From positions 1-10,153 of the forward strand of contig CAJMOS010000108.1 of the NCBI GenBank assembly GCA_905215015.1: 10,153 nucleotides of DNA, read 5' to 3'. Below the pieces are notes generated by a model. It saw only the letters and a list, made by a program, of their open reading frames with translations. It was not told the origin of the DNA and made no database searches. This stretch comes from an uncultured bacterium. GTDB lineage: Bacteria; Spirochaetota; Spirochaetia; Sphaerochaetales; Sphaerochaetaceae. Below are positions 1-6,896 of this stretch, one piece after another; positions within the stretch are counted from its first letter, which is position 1, and each line of letters opens with the position of its first letter. Made by a program: the position numbers and the translations under genes.

Positions 1-210
1 CAACATACGCATCATACTTATCAATCAGTTCTATCCGAGTATGTGCGGAACGGAAGGGAGGCCGAATACCTGCTCTTCCCCCGCCTGGCGGTCATCGCCG
101 AACGGCTGTGGAACCCCCAGCCTGTGGAAAGCCTGGACGAGCGGATGGCGATGGAATACGCCAAGCTGGATGGCCTGAAGGTGCTCTCCTGGAGGGGCAA
201 GGCGGAATGA
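1..210 (+). CDS. GH20 beta-N-acetylhexosaminidase, C-terminal fragment
   Basis: The reading frame is open from the first base to the TGA at 208-210. From about base 34 the peptide reads SEYVRNGREAEYLLFPRLAV and continues IAERLW, which matches the end of the catalytic barrel of glycoside hydrolase family 20 (usual form LW-S/T-E-Y-V followed by EY-hydrophobic-FPRL-ALAE-W). These enzymes remove terminal beta-linked N-acetylhexosamine from chitin fragments, glycans or peptidoglycan turnover products. About 25 residues follow the barrel motif, a normal short C-terminus. The Trp that normally precedes S/T-E-Y is missing, and the first ~35 bases are AT-rich and do not look like GH20, so the 5' part present here is probably not the native gene (see findings). 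Family assignment rests on a short stretch and is moderately sure; substrate cannot be given. Confidence 0.65.
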   Translation, partial: QHTHHTYQSVLSEYVRNGREAEYLLFPRLAVIAERLWNPQPVESLDERMAMEYAKLDGLKVLSWRGKAE

Positions 211-211
211 C

Positions 212-230
212 CCCCGCTTGACAAGCGGGG
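212..230 (+). terminator. GC-rich hairpin after the GH20 gene
   Basis: CCCCGCTT-GAC-AAGCGGGG forms a perfect 8-bp stem with a 3-base loop, starting two bases after the GH20 stop codon. The bases that follow (CCATTCCTTCC) are pyrimidine-rich but lack a T run, so it may be a weak or factor-assisted terminator, or only a 3'-end stabiliser. Confidence 0.45.
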
Positions 231-267
231 CCATTCCTTCCAATGATACACCCGTCTTGCATGAGAC

Positions 268-307
268 CAACAGTTCATAAACCTTCCTGTTGCAAAACAA
301 AACCGGG
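268..307 (+). promoter_or_regulatory. Small hairpin with A-rich tail upstream of yhhQ; possible preQ1-I-like element
   Basis: CAACAG (268-273) pairs with CTGTTG (287-292) around a 13-base loop, and the stem is followed by an A-rich tail CAAAACAAAACCGGG (293-307). The general plan (5-6 bp stem, 10-13 base loop, A-rich 3' tail) is that of class I preQ1 riboswitches, which commonly control queuosine-precursor transporters of the family encoded just downstream. I could not place the loop-tail pseudoknot convincingly: the loop has no G and only a CC (282-283) could pair with the tail GGG. A second hairpin, CGGGGC-TCTT-GCCCCG, follows at about 312-327. Suggestive context, weak sequence match. Confidence 0.25.
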
Positions 308-376
308 TACGGGGCTCTTGCCCCGGTGACACAGCGCCTTGTGTCTCTCGGCTCACCGAAGGCAAAGGAGCGGCTG

Positions 377-1144
377 ATGCCAAACGAATTTTTGCTTCTG
401 GTTTCCCTTCTGATCAGTTTCTTGGGTCTGATCGTGTTCTTCCGCCTCGCCGGCCGTGCCGGCCTGTATGGATGGACCGTCTTTGTCACCATTTCCGCCA
501 ACATCGAGGTGATGATCCTCATCAGGGCCTTCGGAATGGAGCAGACGCTTGGCAACACCCTGTTCGCCGCCAGTTTCCTGACCACCGACATCCTCAGCGA
601 AATCTATGGGAAGCGGGCATCGAACCGGGCTGTAGTGATCGGCATCGCCACCAACATCACCTTCATCCTGCTGACCATGACCTGGATGCTCTACACCCCC
701 AGTTCCCAAGACTGGGCGCTCCCGTCGATCCGCACGATCTTCAGCAATACGCCTAGGATGATGCTGGCAAGTCTGGTCGCCTATGCGGTCAGCCAGGCCC
801 ACGACGTCTGGGCCTACCATACCTGGTGGAAACTGACCACCAAGTGGTTCGGCGACTCCAGGAAGTACCTGTGGGTGCGCAACAACGGTTCCACGCTGGT
901 CAGCCAGCTGATCAACACGGTGCTCTTCACCCTGCTCGCCTTTTGGGGCACCTATGGGTTCGCCACCCTTTCCAGCATCTTCTGGTCCAGTTACCTGATC
1001 TTCATCGTCACCAGCCTGCTCGACACCCCCTTCGTCTACCTGGCAAGGTGGATGTACTCCGCCAGGATGGTGCGGCCGGGAAAGCGGGTTGCCGAAGTGG
1101 ACCAGGACGAGACGATAGAGGCAGACAGTGGCAACGGTAACTGA
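377..1144 (+). CDS. yhhQ: YhhQ/VUT-family queuosine precursor transporter
   Basis: A 255-residue inner-membrane protein of the YhhQ (VUT, formerly DUF165) family, which imports queuosine precursors (preQ0/preQ1 in E. coli; queuine in some relatives). Six or so hydrophobic helices are visible. Family landmarks are FLTTDILSEIYGK (residues 67-79), a histidine-containing SQAHDVWAYH (139-148), LWVRNNGSTLVSQ (165-177) and LLDTPFVY (214-221). I chose ATG 377 because AAAGGAG lies seven bases upstream; an in-frame ATG at 290 would add 29 non-membrane residues and has no ribosome binding site. The last ~25 residues are acidic and charged. The gene overlaps the following radical SAM gene by 17 bases, which implies coupled translation and shared function. 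The family call is firm; whether the substrate is preQ0, preQ1 or queuine cannot be read from sequence, but the neighbour favours queuine. Confidence 0.9.
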   Translation: MPNEFLLLVSLLISFLGLIVFFRLAGRAGLYGWTVFVTISANIEVMILIRAFGMEQTLGNTLFAASFLTTDILSEIYGKRASNRAVVIGIATNITFILLTMTWMLYTPSSQDWALPSIRTIFSNTPRMMLASLVAYAVSQAHDVWAYHTWWKLTTKWFGDSRKYLWVRNNGSTLVSQLINTVLFTLLAFWGTYGFATLSSIFWSSYLIFIVTSLLDTPFVYLARWMYSARMVRPGKRVAEVDQDETIEADSGNGN

Positions 1145-1904
1145 GGCAACAGGTTTTGTCCGCTACGCCTGCATCAAGCAGAAATTGCCCCGGGAAATCG
1201 TGATGCTCCGGGGAACGGGATGCAAGTGGCGGCGCTGCCGCTTCTGCGACTACCACCTTGACGCCTCGGCGGACATCGAGGCGAACTACATGCTGAACAA
1301 GCAGGTGCTCTCCTACGTGACCGGCCGCTACAAGGTCCTTGAGGTAATCAACTCGGGAAGCTTCACCGACCTGGACGAGAAGAGCATGCGAGCGATCATC
1401 GACACCTGCCGCGAGCATGCGATCAGGCAGGTCCACATCGAGTTCCACTGGATGGACCGGCTGCAAGTCGCGCCGCTGAAGGAACGCTTTGCCGGATGGG
1501 GCATCGAGCTCTGGGCCAAGATGGGGGTGGAAACCTTCGACATCCCCTTCCGGAAGAGCTATCTGGACAAAGGGATCGACACCCCGGCTTGTTCCCCCAC
1601 CCCCGAGGACATCGCCCGCTATGCCGACGAGGTCAACCTCCTGATGGGACTTCCCGGGCAAAGCATCGAAGGCATGCTTGAGGATGTGAAGATCGGGCTT
1701 TCCCTCTTCAGGCGGGTCTGTGTCAACGTGATGACGGCCAACAGCGCCCCGATCCAGCCGGACCAGCGGGTCATCCTGAAATGCGGGACCTTCGTCTTGC
1801 CTGCCTACCAGGACAACCCCCGCGTCGACATCCTGACCGACAACAGCGATTGGGGGCTGGGAGCGAAACTTCCTCCGGGCGAGGTTGCGAGAATCGAAGA
1901 CTGA
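1128..1904 (+). CDS. queL: Radical SAM protein, probable QueL-like queuine lyase
   Basis: A 258-residue single-domain radical SAM protein. The cluster-binding motif is GTGCKWRRCRFCDY with cysteines 32, 37 and 40, spaced C-x4-C-x2-C rather than the usual C-x3-C-x2-C. Further radical SAM signs are an INSGSF strand end (74-79), AKMGVET (130-136) and LLMGLPGQS (171-179). Translation starts at GTG 1128, inside the yhhQ reading frame, six bases after GAGG; the usual ATG is absent. Known biology: in gut Clostridia a small radical SAM enzyme, QueL, converts salvaged queuine to preQ1, and its genes sit beside queuosine-precursor transporters. The size, the YhhQ neighbour and the coupled start make QueL the best inference here. 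A generic radical SAM enzyme acting on another substrate remains possible, and I have not aligned it to a characterised QueL. Radical SAM membership is near certain; the QueL role is moderate. Confidence 0.6.
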   Translation: MATVTEATGFVRYACIKQKLPREIVMLRGTGCKWRRCRFCDYHLDASADIEANYMLNKQVLSYVTGRYKVLEVINSGSFTDLDEKSMRAIIDTCREHAIRQVHIEFHWMDRLQVAPLKERFAGWGIELWAKMGVETFDIPFRKSYLDKGIDTPACSPTPEDIARYADEVNLLMGLPGQSIEGMLEDVKIGLSLFRRVCVNVMTANSAPIQPDQRVILKCGTFVLPAYQDNPRVDILTDNSDWGLGAKLPPGEVARIED

Positions 1905-1989
1905 ACACAACCCGTACCGCCTGCTCGAAACCAAGACCTCGGGCCGGACGCGCCCATGAACTCCATTGCCTCTACTCCAGACACACAAA

Positions 1990-2011
1990 ATCTCCGGGGA
2001 AACCCGGAGAT
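1990..2011 (-). terminator. Rho-independent terminator of the yhbY operon
   Basis: ATCTCCGGG-GAAA-CCCGGAGAT is a perfect 9-bp stem with a GAAA tetraloop. Read on the minus strand it is followed by TTTTGTGTGT, a typical terminator tail, about 25 bases past the yhbY stop codon. On the plus strand no T run follows, so for the convergent queL gene it may stop transcription only weakly. The rest of 1905-2035 holds nothing else I recognise. Confidence 0.8.
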
Positions 2012-2035
2012 CCTGGTATGCCTGGGAAAAACCGT

Positions 2036-2347
2036 TCAGCCCTTGGCGTAGCGCCTGCGGCTGCGGTAAAGACCCTGCATCAGGTGCTCCTCGCCGTCAC
2101 GGTAAATCAGACCTTGGAAACCCACGCAGGTGACCACTTCCCCGCCGACCTTGTCAGCCAGCTGGTGGAGGATCTCCTCCTTTTCGTCACGGTGCTGGAG
2201 CAACTTGACCTTGACCAGCTCGCGGGTCTTCAGCGCCATGTCGAGATGGGTTGCGACGCTATCGTCGTACCCCTGCTTGCCGACCATGACCACAGCCTCT
2301 TGGGTCTGGCCATAATTCTTCAGAAACTGTCTGAAATCACTATCCAT
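2036..2347 (-). CDS. yhbY: YhbY/CRS1 (CRM-domain) RNA-binding protein
   Basis: A 103-residue protein consisting of a single CRM domain (CRS1-YhbY), which binds RNA and, in E. coli, associates with pre-50S ribosomal particles. The GxxG RNA-binding loop is GKQG (residues 23-26) in the context VVMVGKQG, followed by the family strand ELVKVK (43-48) and the closing VGFQGLIYR (75-83). The C-terminus YRSRRRYAKG is strongly basic, as in other family members. The start ATG is preceded by AAGG/GGGAG purine stretches 8-13 bases upstream. It lies 33 bases downstream of the acyl-CoA ligase on the same strand and ends in a clear terminator, so the two genes form one operon with yhbY last. Length and motifs are ordinary for the family; the link to acyl-CoA metabolism is probably only positional. 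Confidence 0.9.
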   Translation of the reverse strand: MDSDFRQFLKNYGQTQEAVVMVGKQGYDDSVATHLDMALKTRELVKVKLLQHRDEKEEILHQLADKVGGEVVTCVGFQGLIYRDGEEHLMQGLYRSRRRYAKG

Positions 2348-2380
2348 GGCGCCTACCTTACTCCCTTTCCGGCCGTTTGC

Positions 2381-4120
2381 CTAGTCCTGATATTTCTGCC
2401 GGACAAGGAAACGCTTCACTTTCATCGTGCTCGACTTGGGAAGCGGCTCCCAGATGGCGGTCACGCGGGTAATCTTCTTGTAGGGCTGCAAGGTACGGTT
2501 GACTTCCGCGACGATCTCCTCAAAGCGCTTCTGGATTTCCTGCTTGTAGGTCTGGGGATGGGCCTTCTGCATCTCCTCCAGATAGTTCTTGGCGGGGTAG
2601 ACCAAAGCACGCACCCCTTCGGTCTTCAGCTGCTTGTCGACCATGTAGCCGATGACACAGATGGTGTCGATCTCGTCGTAGAGCTGGAACTGGTCCTCGA
2701 TCTCCTCGGGAAAGACATTCTTGCCGCCCTCGGTGACGATGATGTTGCGTTCCCGTCCGGTCAGGTAGAGGTACTTGTTCTTGTCCAGATGGCCGACATC
2801 GCCGGTGTTCAGCCACCCGTCCTCGGAGAGCACCTCGGCCGTCGCCTCGGGATTCTTGTAGTATCCCTTCATGACGTTGGGTCCCTTGATATGGATGACG
2901 CCATTGCCATCGCTGTCAGGGTTGCAGATCTTGATCTCCTCCTGCGGGAAATAGCGGCCGACACTGGTCAGCACGAACGCGTAGGTAGGATTCAGGGTGG
3001 CGATCGGGCTGGTCTCGGTCAGGCCATAGCCCTGCACGAAATCCAGTCCAAGCTGCTGGTACATCCGGAAGGTGCTGGCCGGAAGCGGACCACCGCCACT
3101 GATGCAGATGCGGACCTTGTCCAAGGCGATGTTCTTCAAGAGGAAGCCGAACCACTTCTTGCCCACATTGACGTGGAACACTTTCTTCAGCATGCCGCTG
3201 ACAGCCATCATAAAGCGCACGATGCCGTAGACGATGACCGACTTCTTCTTGACCCCGGTCATCAACCCGGCAAGCAGCTTGTTGAAAAGCATGGGTACGC
3301 CAAGAAACATGGTCACCCCACCCTCATGGATTTCCTTGAAAACCTGGCTGATCACCAGACGCTTGCCAAAGACACAGCCGGCACCGACCGAAAGCGATTC
3401 GATCAGGACCGCGAGCATGGTGTAGGCATGGTGGATCGGGAGAATGGCGTAGAAGACATCATCCGGGCCGATATCCATCTGGCTCTGTGCGATGAAGCAG
3501 TCGGAGACGAAATTCTTGTGGGTCAGCATGACGCCTTTCGGGGTACCGGTGGTACCGCTGGTGAAAAGGATTGCCGCAAGGTCCTCTTCGGAGGGCATCT
3601 CGTGCTCGATTGGAGCGGCCATGCAGTCAAGGATGAAGGGATGGTCCGGGTCGTCCGGCTCCAGGGAAATCTTGACCAGCCCCAGTTTGCCTTCCTTGTC
3701 GACATCATCAATCCGCTCCTTGTCGATGCACAGCACCTTCAGCTCGGCAAAGGCAATCAGCTTCTCCATTTCAGAGTCATGCAAGGACCAGTCCAGCGGA
3801 ACAGCGACGCAGCCCGCGTACATGGTCCCCAAGTAGGCAATCGCCCATTCCGGGCTGTTCTTGCCGGTACCGCCGACTTTGTCCCCTTTCCTCACGCCAA
3901 GGGAAAGCAGATAACTGGCGAACCCCAGCATCTTCTCCTGCGCCTCGGAAAAGGTGAAGGACTCGTACGTCGGGGTGAAAGCGCTCCAGCAGGTGTGCTT
4001 CGGGAAGCGCTTGGCCGTGATATTGAACAACTCCGGGAGCGTCGGCCACTGACCGTGGAACTCGGTGCCACGGAAGGCCTCCAGAAACCTCCAGGAATGA
4101 TCATCGTCATGGAATTTCAT
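2381..4120 (-). CDS. Long-chain acyl-CoA synthetase (AMP-binding ligase)
   Basis: A 579-residue member of the adenylate-forming ANL superfamily, most like long-chain fatty acid CoA ligases: it would activate a fatty acid with ATP to acyl-AMP and transfer it to CoA at the membrane face. All core motifs are present: FTSGTTGTPKG (186-196, phosphate-binding loop), GYGLTET (364-370), WLNTGD (436-441), GRERNIIVTEGGKNVFP (455-471, hinge region) and the C-terminal catalytic lysine region SSTMKVKR (K567). Translation starts at ATG 4120, preceded by GAGGAG with a 7-base gap. It is first in an operon with yhbY. A basic, hydrophobic insert near residues 290-330 could be a membrane-contact region. Substrate chain length is not deducible, and an acyl-ACP or aryl-acid role cannot be excluded. 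Clearly functional-looking, with no broken motif. Confidence 0.9.
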   Translation of the reverse strand: MKFHDDDHSWRFLEAFRGTEFHGQWPTLPELFNITAKRFPKHTCWSAFTPTYESFTFSEAQEKMLGFASYLLSLGVRKGDKVGGTGKNSPEWAIAYLGTMYAGCVAVPLDWSLHDSEMEKLIAFAELKVLCIDKERIDDVDKEGKLGLVKISLEPDDPDHPFILDCMAAPIEHEMPSEEDLAAILFTSGTTGTPKGVMLTHKNFVSDCFIAQSQMDIGPDDVFYAILPIHHAYTMLAVLIESLSVGAGCVFGKRLVISQVFKEIHEGGVTMFLGVPMLFNKLLAGLMTGVKKKSVIVYGIVRFMMAVSGMLKKVFHVNVGKKWFGFLLKNIALDKVRICISGGGPLPASTFRMYQQLGLDFVQGYGLTETSPIATLNPTYAFVLTSVGRYFPQEEIKICNPDSDGNGVIHIKGPNVMKGYYKNPEATAEVLSEDGWLNTGDVGHLDKNKYLYLTGRERNIIVTEGGKNVFPEEIEDQFQLYDEIDTICVIGYMVDKQLKTEGVRALVYPAKNYLEEMQKAHPQTYKQEIQKRFEEIVAEVNRTLQPYKKITRVTAIWEPLPKSSTMKVKRFLVRQKYQD

Positions 4121-4201
4121 TCGGGTACTCCTCGCAAGCGGGCAGACAGGCCACGCCTATTGTTAGCCTACCAGCATGGCCGGAATTCCGCAACCGGCAT
4201 T

Positions 4202-4229
4202 TTGACACATTTACAATAAATGTCATACT
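4202..4229 (+). promoter_or_regulatory. Sigma70-type promoter P1 for folC with an inverted repeat filling its spacer
   Basis: A perfect TTGACA (4202-4207) is followed after 16 bases by CATACT (4224-4229). The spacer is occupied by the inverted repeat ACATTTA-CAA-TAAATGT (4207-4223), placed exactly between the two promoter boxes, where a bound repressor would block polymerase. The region lies between the divergent acyl-CoA ligase and folC genes. Promoter call is fair; the operator is inferred from geometry only. Confidence 0.55.
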
Positions 4230-4255
4230 AGTTAGTTTCTACCATCCCCTCTCTG

Positions 4256-4284
4256 TTGCAGAATACCCTGCCTTCCGCTACACT
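4256..4284 (+). promoter_or_regulatory. Promoter P2 immediately before the folC ATG (leaderless type)
   Basis: TTGCAG (4256-4261), a 17-base spacer and TACACT (4279-4284) lie just before the folC ATG at 4292, with 7 bases between the -10 box and the ATG. Transcription would begin at or within a base of the start codon. No Shine-Dalgarno sequence is present. The TTG at 4256 is an in-frame potential start codon, but reads better as the -35 box. Confidence 0.5.
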
Positions 4285-4291
4285 GCTAGCC

Positions 4292-5614
4292 ATGTTCAAG
4301 ACCTTTCAGGAAGTTGTCTCCTTCATGGAGCTGCATACGAATCTGGAGCGTTCCGTTTCCGGCCACTATACCACCCGGACCTATCGGCTGGACCGCATGA
4401 AGGCCCTGCTCGACCATTTCGACCATCCGGAACGTTCCTTCAAGAGCCTCCACGTGGCGGGGAGCAAAGGCAAGGGTTCGACCAGCAGCTACCTCGCCGC
4501 CGGCCTTGCGGCCCTCGGTTACCGCACGGGACTCTACCTTTCCCCCCATCTGACCGACTACCGCGAGCGGTGGATCGTCGACGGTCGGTTCGCCAGCGAC
4601 CCCGACCTGGTCGAGACGGGCAACCAGATGGAAGCAGGGCTCAAGGACTTCCATTTCCGTGACGAGTGGGGCGAATCCCGACCTACCACCTTCGAGCTCT
4701 ACACGCTCTTCGCATACCTCTTGTTCAAGCATCTGCGGTGCCAGTACGCCGTCCTAGAAACAGGGCTGGGAGGAAGGCTTGACGCCACCAACACCGTAGA
4801 CCCCGTGGCCGCCGTCCTCTGCCCGATCGAGCTGGAACATACGAAAATCCTTGGGGACACCATCGAGAAAATCGCCATCGAGAAGAGCAAGATCATCATG
4901 CCCCGCCGCCCGGTCTTCGTCGGGCTGGAGAAGCCGGAGGCAATGCGGGTCTTCCGAAACGAGGCGAAAGCGCAGGAGAGCGCCCTGACCAGTCTGGCCG
5001 ATGAACTGGACTCTCTGGAGAGCAGGACCACGTTCCAAGGTGAAGTGGTCGACATCACGTGGAAGAACGGGACGAAAGACCATCTGGTCCTGTCGATGAT
5101 CGGCACCGTGCAGGCGCAGAATGCCGCACTTGCACTGCTGGCCCTTCGTTCCTTGGGGCTGTATGAAGAAGGGAAGACCATCCCCGCCTTCGAGCGGAAC
5201 CGTCTTCCCGGACGCTTCGAGAAAGTTTCCGAAAAACCCGCAATCTACATCGATGGCGCCCATACCGTCAATTCCCTGCAAGGGCTTCTGGAGACCTACG
5301 ATGCCCTCTACCCTGAAGAAGGCGGCAGGGTCGCCATCTACGGCGCGTTGCTCGACAAGGACCACAGGCACATGTGCAGCCTGATGGCGCGTTCATTCGA
5401 CCACATCATCGTCAGCACCCCTGGCACCTACAAGAAGAGCGACATCCAGGCCATCTGGCGGATCTTCCGGGAGACCGCACCCGACAAGGATATCCGGCTG
5501 GTACCGGACAACACCGAGGCGTTGCGCGAGGCAAAGGCTCTCGCGGGGGATACCGGATCGATCCTGGTCACCGGATCCTTCTACCTGGGCGGAGCGATCA
5601 AGAGCCTGCTATGA
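4292..5614 (+). CDS. folC: Folylpolyglutamate synthase / dihydrofolate synthase
   Basis: A 440-residue Mur-ligase-type enzyme that adds glutamate to (dihydro)pteroate or folate in the cytoplasm, using ATP. Motifs in order: HVAGSKGKGST (54-64, P-loop, usually GTNGKGS), YLSPHL (82-87), LETGLGGRLDATN (155-167), LEHTKILG (181-188) with the lysine-containing AIEKSK (195-200), LPGRFE (305-310, start of the C-terminal domain) and IDGAHT (320-325, usually DGAHNP). I place the start at ATG 4292; a TTG at 4256 is in frame but would add 12 residues without family support and has no ribosome binding site. There is also none before 4292, consistent with leaderless expression. The stop codon overlaps the thpR start by four bases (ATGA), so the two are co-translated. 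Whether it is bifunctional depends on a separate dihydrofolate synthase elsewhere in the genome. Confidence 0.92.
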   Translation: MFKTFQEVVSFMELHTNLERSVSGHYTTRTYRLDRMKALLDHFDHPERSFKSLHVAGSKGKGSTSSYLAAGLAALGYRTGLYLSPHLTDYRERWIVDGRFASDPDLVETGNQMEAGLKDFHFRDEWGESRPTTFELYTLFAYLLFKHLRCQYAVLETGLGGRLDATNTVDPVAAVLCPIELEHTKILGDTIEKIAIEKSKIIMPRRPVFVGLEKPEAMRVFRNEAKAQESALTSLADELDSLESRTTFQGEVVDITWKNGTKDHLVLSMIGTVQAQNAALALLALRSLGLYEEGKTIPAFERNRLPGRFEKVSEKPAIYIDGAHTVNSLQGLLETYDALYPEEGGRVAIYGALLDKDHRHMCSLMARSFDHIIVSTPGTYKKSDIQAIWRIFRETAPDKDIRLVPDNTEALREAKALAGDTGSILVTGSFYLGGAIKSLL

Positions 5615-6108
5615 GGCTTTTCATCGCCTTCCCGCTGGACAGCCAAGCGGTGGAACAGGTCTTTCAATGGGAGCTTTGGCTTAAAAGCCAATGCCGTCAC
5701 GGCTCCTTTCCTCCAAAGGAAAACCTGCATGTGACCGCCGCTTTTCTCGGCGAATGCTCCCCTTGGCAGCACGCTCAGGCGGAGACGTTCGTCTCCCGGT
5801 TTTCCTTTTCGCCCATCTCCGTCCAGTTCTCCAGCTGGGAACGCTTCCACCGGGACACCTACGTGCTGCGCTCTGCCGCGCCAGAGGCCGACAAGGTGGC
5901 TAACCGCCTACGGCAGGGTCTGGAAGCCCTTGGACTGCCCTTTGACCGGAAACCGTTCCGACTCCACCTGACAATAGGCCGTCATGTCACATATCAAGGA
6001 CAGCTTCCCCCTCTTTCGATTTCCACCACGCTTTCCCGTCTCGTGCTCTTCTCCTCGGCCGAGACGCAGGGCAGACGCCTCTACACCCAGCTTTCATCGA
6101 CGAAATAG
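5611..6108 (+). CDS. thpR: RNA 2',3'-cyclic phosphodiesterase (2H family, LigT-like)
   Basis: A 165-residue two-histidine (2H) phosphoesterase. The paired catalytic H-x-T motifs are NLHVTAAFLG (H40, T42) and RLHLTIGR (H119, T121), spaced as in the ThpR/LigT family, and the N-terminus MRLFIAFPLD is the usual first strand. Family members hydrolyse 2',3'-cyclic phosphate ends of RNA to 2'-phosphate and can join tRNA halves by a 2'-5' bond in vitro; the in vivo role is uncertain. The start ATG overlaps the folC stop codon (ATGA), so it depends on folC transcription and probably on translational coupling. Only 14 bases separate it from the next gene, which has its own promoter box. The family call is firm; the biological substrate is unknown. 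Confidence 0.9.
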   Translation: MRLFIAFPLDSQAVEQVFQWELWLKSQCRHGSFPPKENLHVTAAFLGECSPWQHAQAETFVSRFSFSPISVQFSSWERFHRDTYVLRSAAPEADKVANRLRQGLEALGLPFDRKPFRLHLTIGRHVTYQGQLPPLSISTTLSRLVLFSSAETQGRRLYTQLSSTK

Positions 6109-6110
6109 CG

Positions 6111-6116
6111 TATACT
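6111..6116 (+). promoter_or_regulatory. TATACT -10 box before the methyltransferase ATG (leaderless type)
   Basis: TATACT lies in the 14-base gap between the thpR stop and the next ATG, with 6 bases (GGACCT) between the box and the ATG at 6123. No good -35 box is seen at 16-18 bases upstream, and no Shine-Dalgarno sequence is present. A transcript from here would start at the ATG itself. Confidence 0.45.
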
Positions 6117-6122
6117 GGACCT

Positions 6123-6896
6123 ATGGACACCTACCAACATTTGAACGCACACGCATGGGATTACGAATCCCGCAAGGGGAACTTCTGGACTGTCGCTGCC
6201 ACCGCCAGCCAGGTGGAGCGTGCCAAAAGCGGCCAGCCCGACATCTATCTCACCCCGGGGCATACCGTCGACCAGAGTTGGATCCGCCCCTTCCTCGGCA
6301 AACGGGTCCTATTGCTTGGCAGCGGGGGCGGACAGCAGGCAGTGCTGCTTGCCGCCGCCGGTTGCCAGGTGACCGACCTGGACATCTCCACCGCCCAGCT
6401 TGCCACGGACCGGAGCTGCGCCCGGCGCTATGGTCTGGACATCGAGACCATCCAAGAGGACATGCAGGACCTCTCCTGCCTTGGGGACCGTACGTTTGAC
6501 TTAGTCTTCAACCCGACCAGCACCTGTTTCGTCCAGGACGTCGAGCAGGTCTACAGGGAATGCGCCAGACATCTGGTTCCAGGAGGAACGCTGATGACCA
6601 GCGCGACCAACCCTGCCATCTACATGTTTGACGAACGCAAGGCGCTGAGGAACAAGTTGGTGGTCAAGTACACGATTCCCTACAGCGACCTGCAGAGCCT
6701 GGGCCGGAAACGATTGGAGAAGATGGCACGGGAAAACGACACCTTCGAGTTCTCCCACACCGTCGACAGCCTGGTGGGAGGCCTATGCCGGGCCGGGTTC
6801 GTGATTACGGGCTTCTCCACCGACTCATCGGAAAACGAGGCTATGGACAGTTTTCTCCACGATTGCTATTTTGCCATCAGGGCACAGAAACTATGA
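6123..6896 (+). CDS. Class I SAM-dependent methyltransferase, substrate unknown
   Basis: A 257-residue protein with a Rossmann-type methyltransferase fold. Motif I is VLLLGSGGGQQAVLLAAAG (62-80), the post-I acidic end of strand 2 is TDLDIS (84-89), motif II/III is FDLVFNPTSTCFV (125-137), and a late strand follows LVPGGTLMTSA (151-161). The C-terminal part (residues 165-257) is longer than the bare fold and probably shapes the substrate pocket. The pattern resembles small-molecule methyltransferases of the Methyltransf_11 type; nothing indicates an RNA or protein substrate. It has a candidate leaderless promoter and no ribosome binding site, and its stop codon overlaps the next start by four bases (ATGA), pairing it with the TPR-like protein. 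Fold assignment is firm; I do not recognise the specific function. Confidence 0.8.
   Translation: MDTYQHLNAHAWDYESRKGNFWTVAATASQVERAKSGQPDIYLTPGHTVDQSWIRPFLGKRVLLLGSGGGQQAVLLAAAGCQVTDLDISTAQLATDRSCARRYGLDIETIQEDMQDLSCLGDRTFDLVFNPTSTCFVQDVEQVYRECARHLVPGGTLMTSATNPAIYMFDERKALRNKLVVKYTIPYSDLQSLGRKRLEKMARENDTFEFSHTVDSLVGGLCRAGFVITGFSTDSSENEAMDSFLHDCYFAIRAQKL

Noticed and set aside
1008..1988. A 326-codon minus-strand frame over the yhhQ-queL region
   Set aside because: It mirrors the radical SAM gene, whose motifs and coupled start are clear; no start signal or domain supports it.
4179..4198. GCCGG...CCGGC inverted repeat between the divergent genes
   Set aside because: The 5-bp arms with a 10-base gap in GC-rich DNA are short enough to be chance, and it does not overlap a convincing promoter for the acyl-CoA ligase.
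1781..4219. A very long plus-strand open frame (812 codons) opposite yhbY and the acyl-CoA ligase
   Set aside because: It is antisense to two genes with complete, well-known motifs; its translation is rich in Leu/Asp/His and has no recognisable domain or start signal. In GC-rich DNA such frames arise from codon bias of the real gene.
4256..4291. TTG 4256 as the folC start codon
   Set aside because: It gives 12 extra residues with no family support and no Shine-Dalgarno sequence; the TTG reads better as part of a -35 box.
5374..5610. An upstream extension of thpR inside folC
   Set aside because: It would translate folC out of frame; the 2H protein begins naturally at MRLFIAFPLD with an ATGA overlap at 5611.
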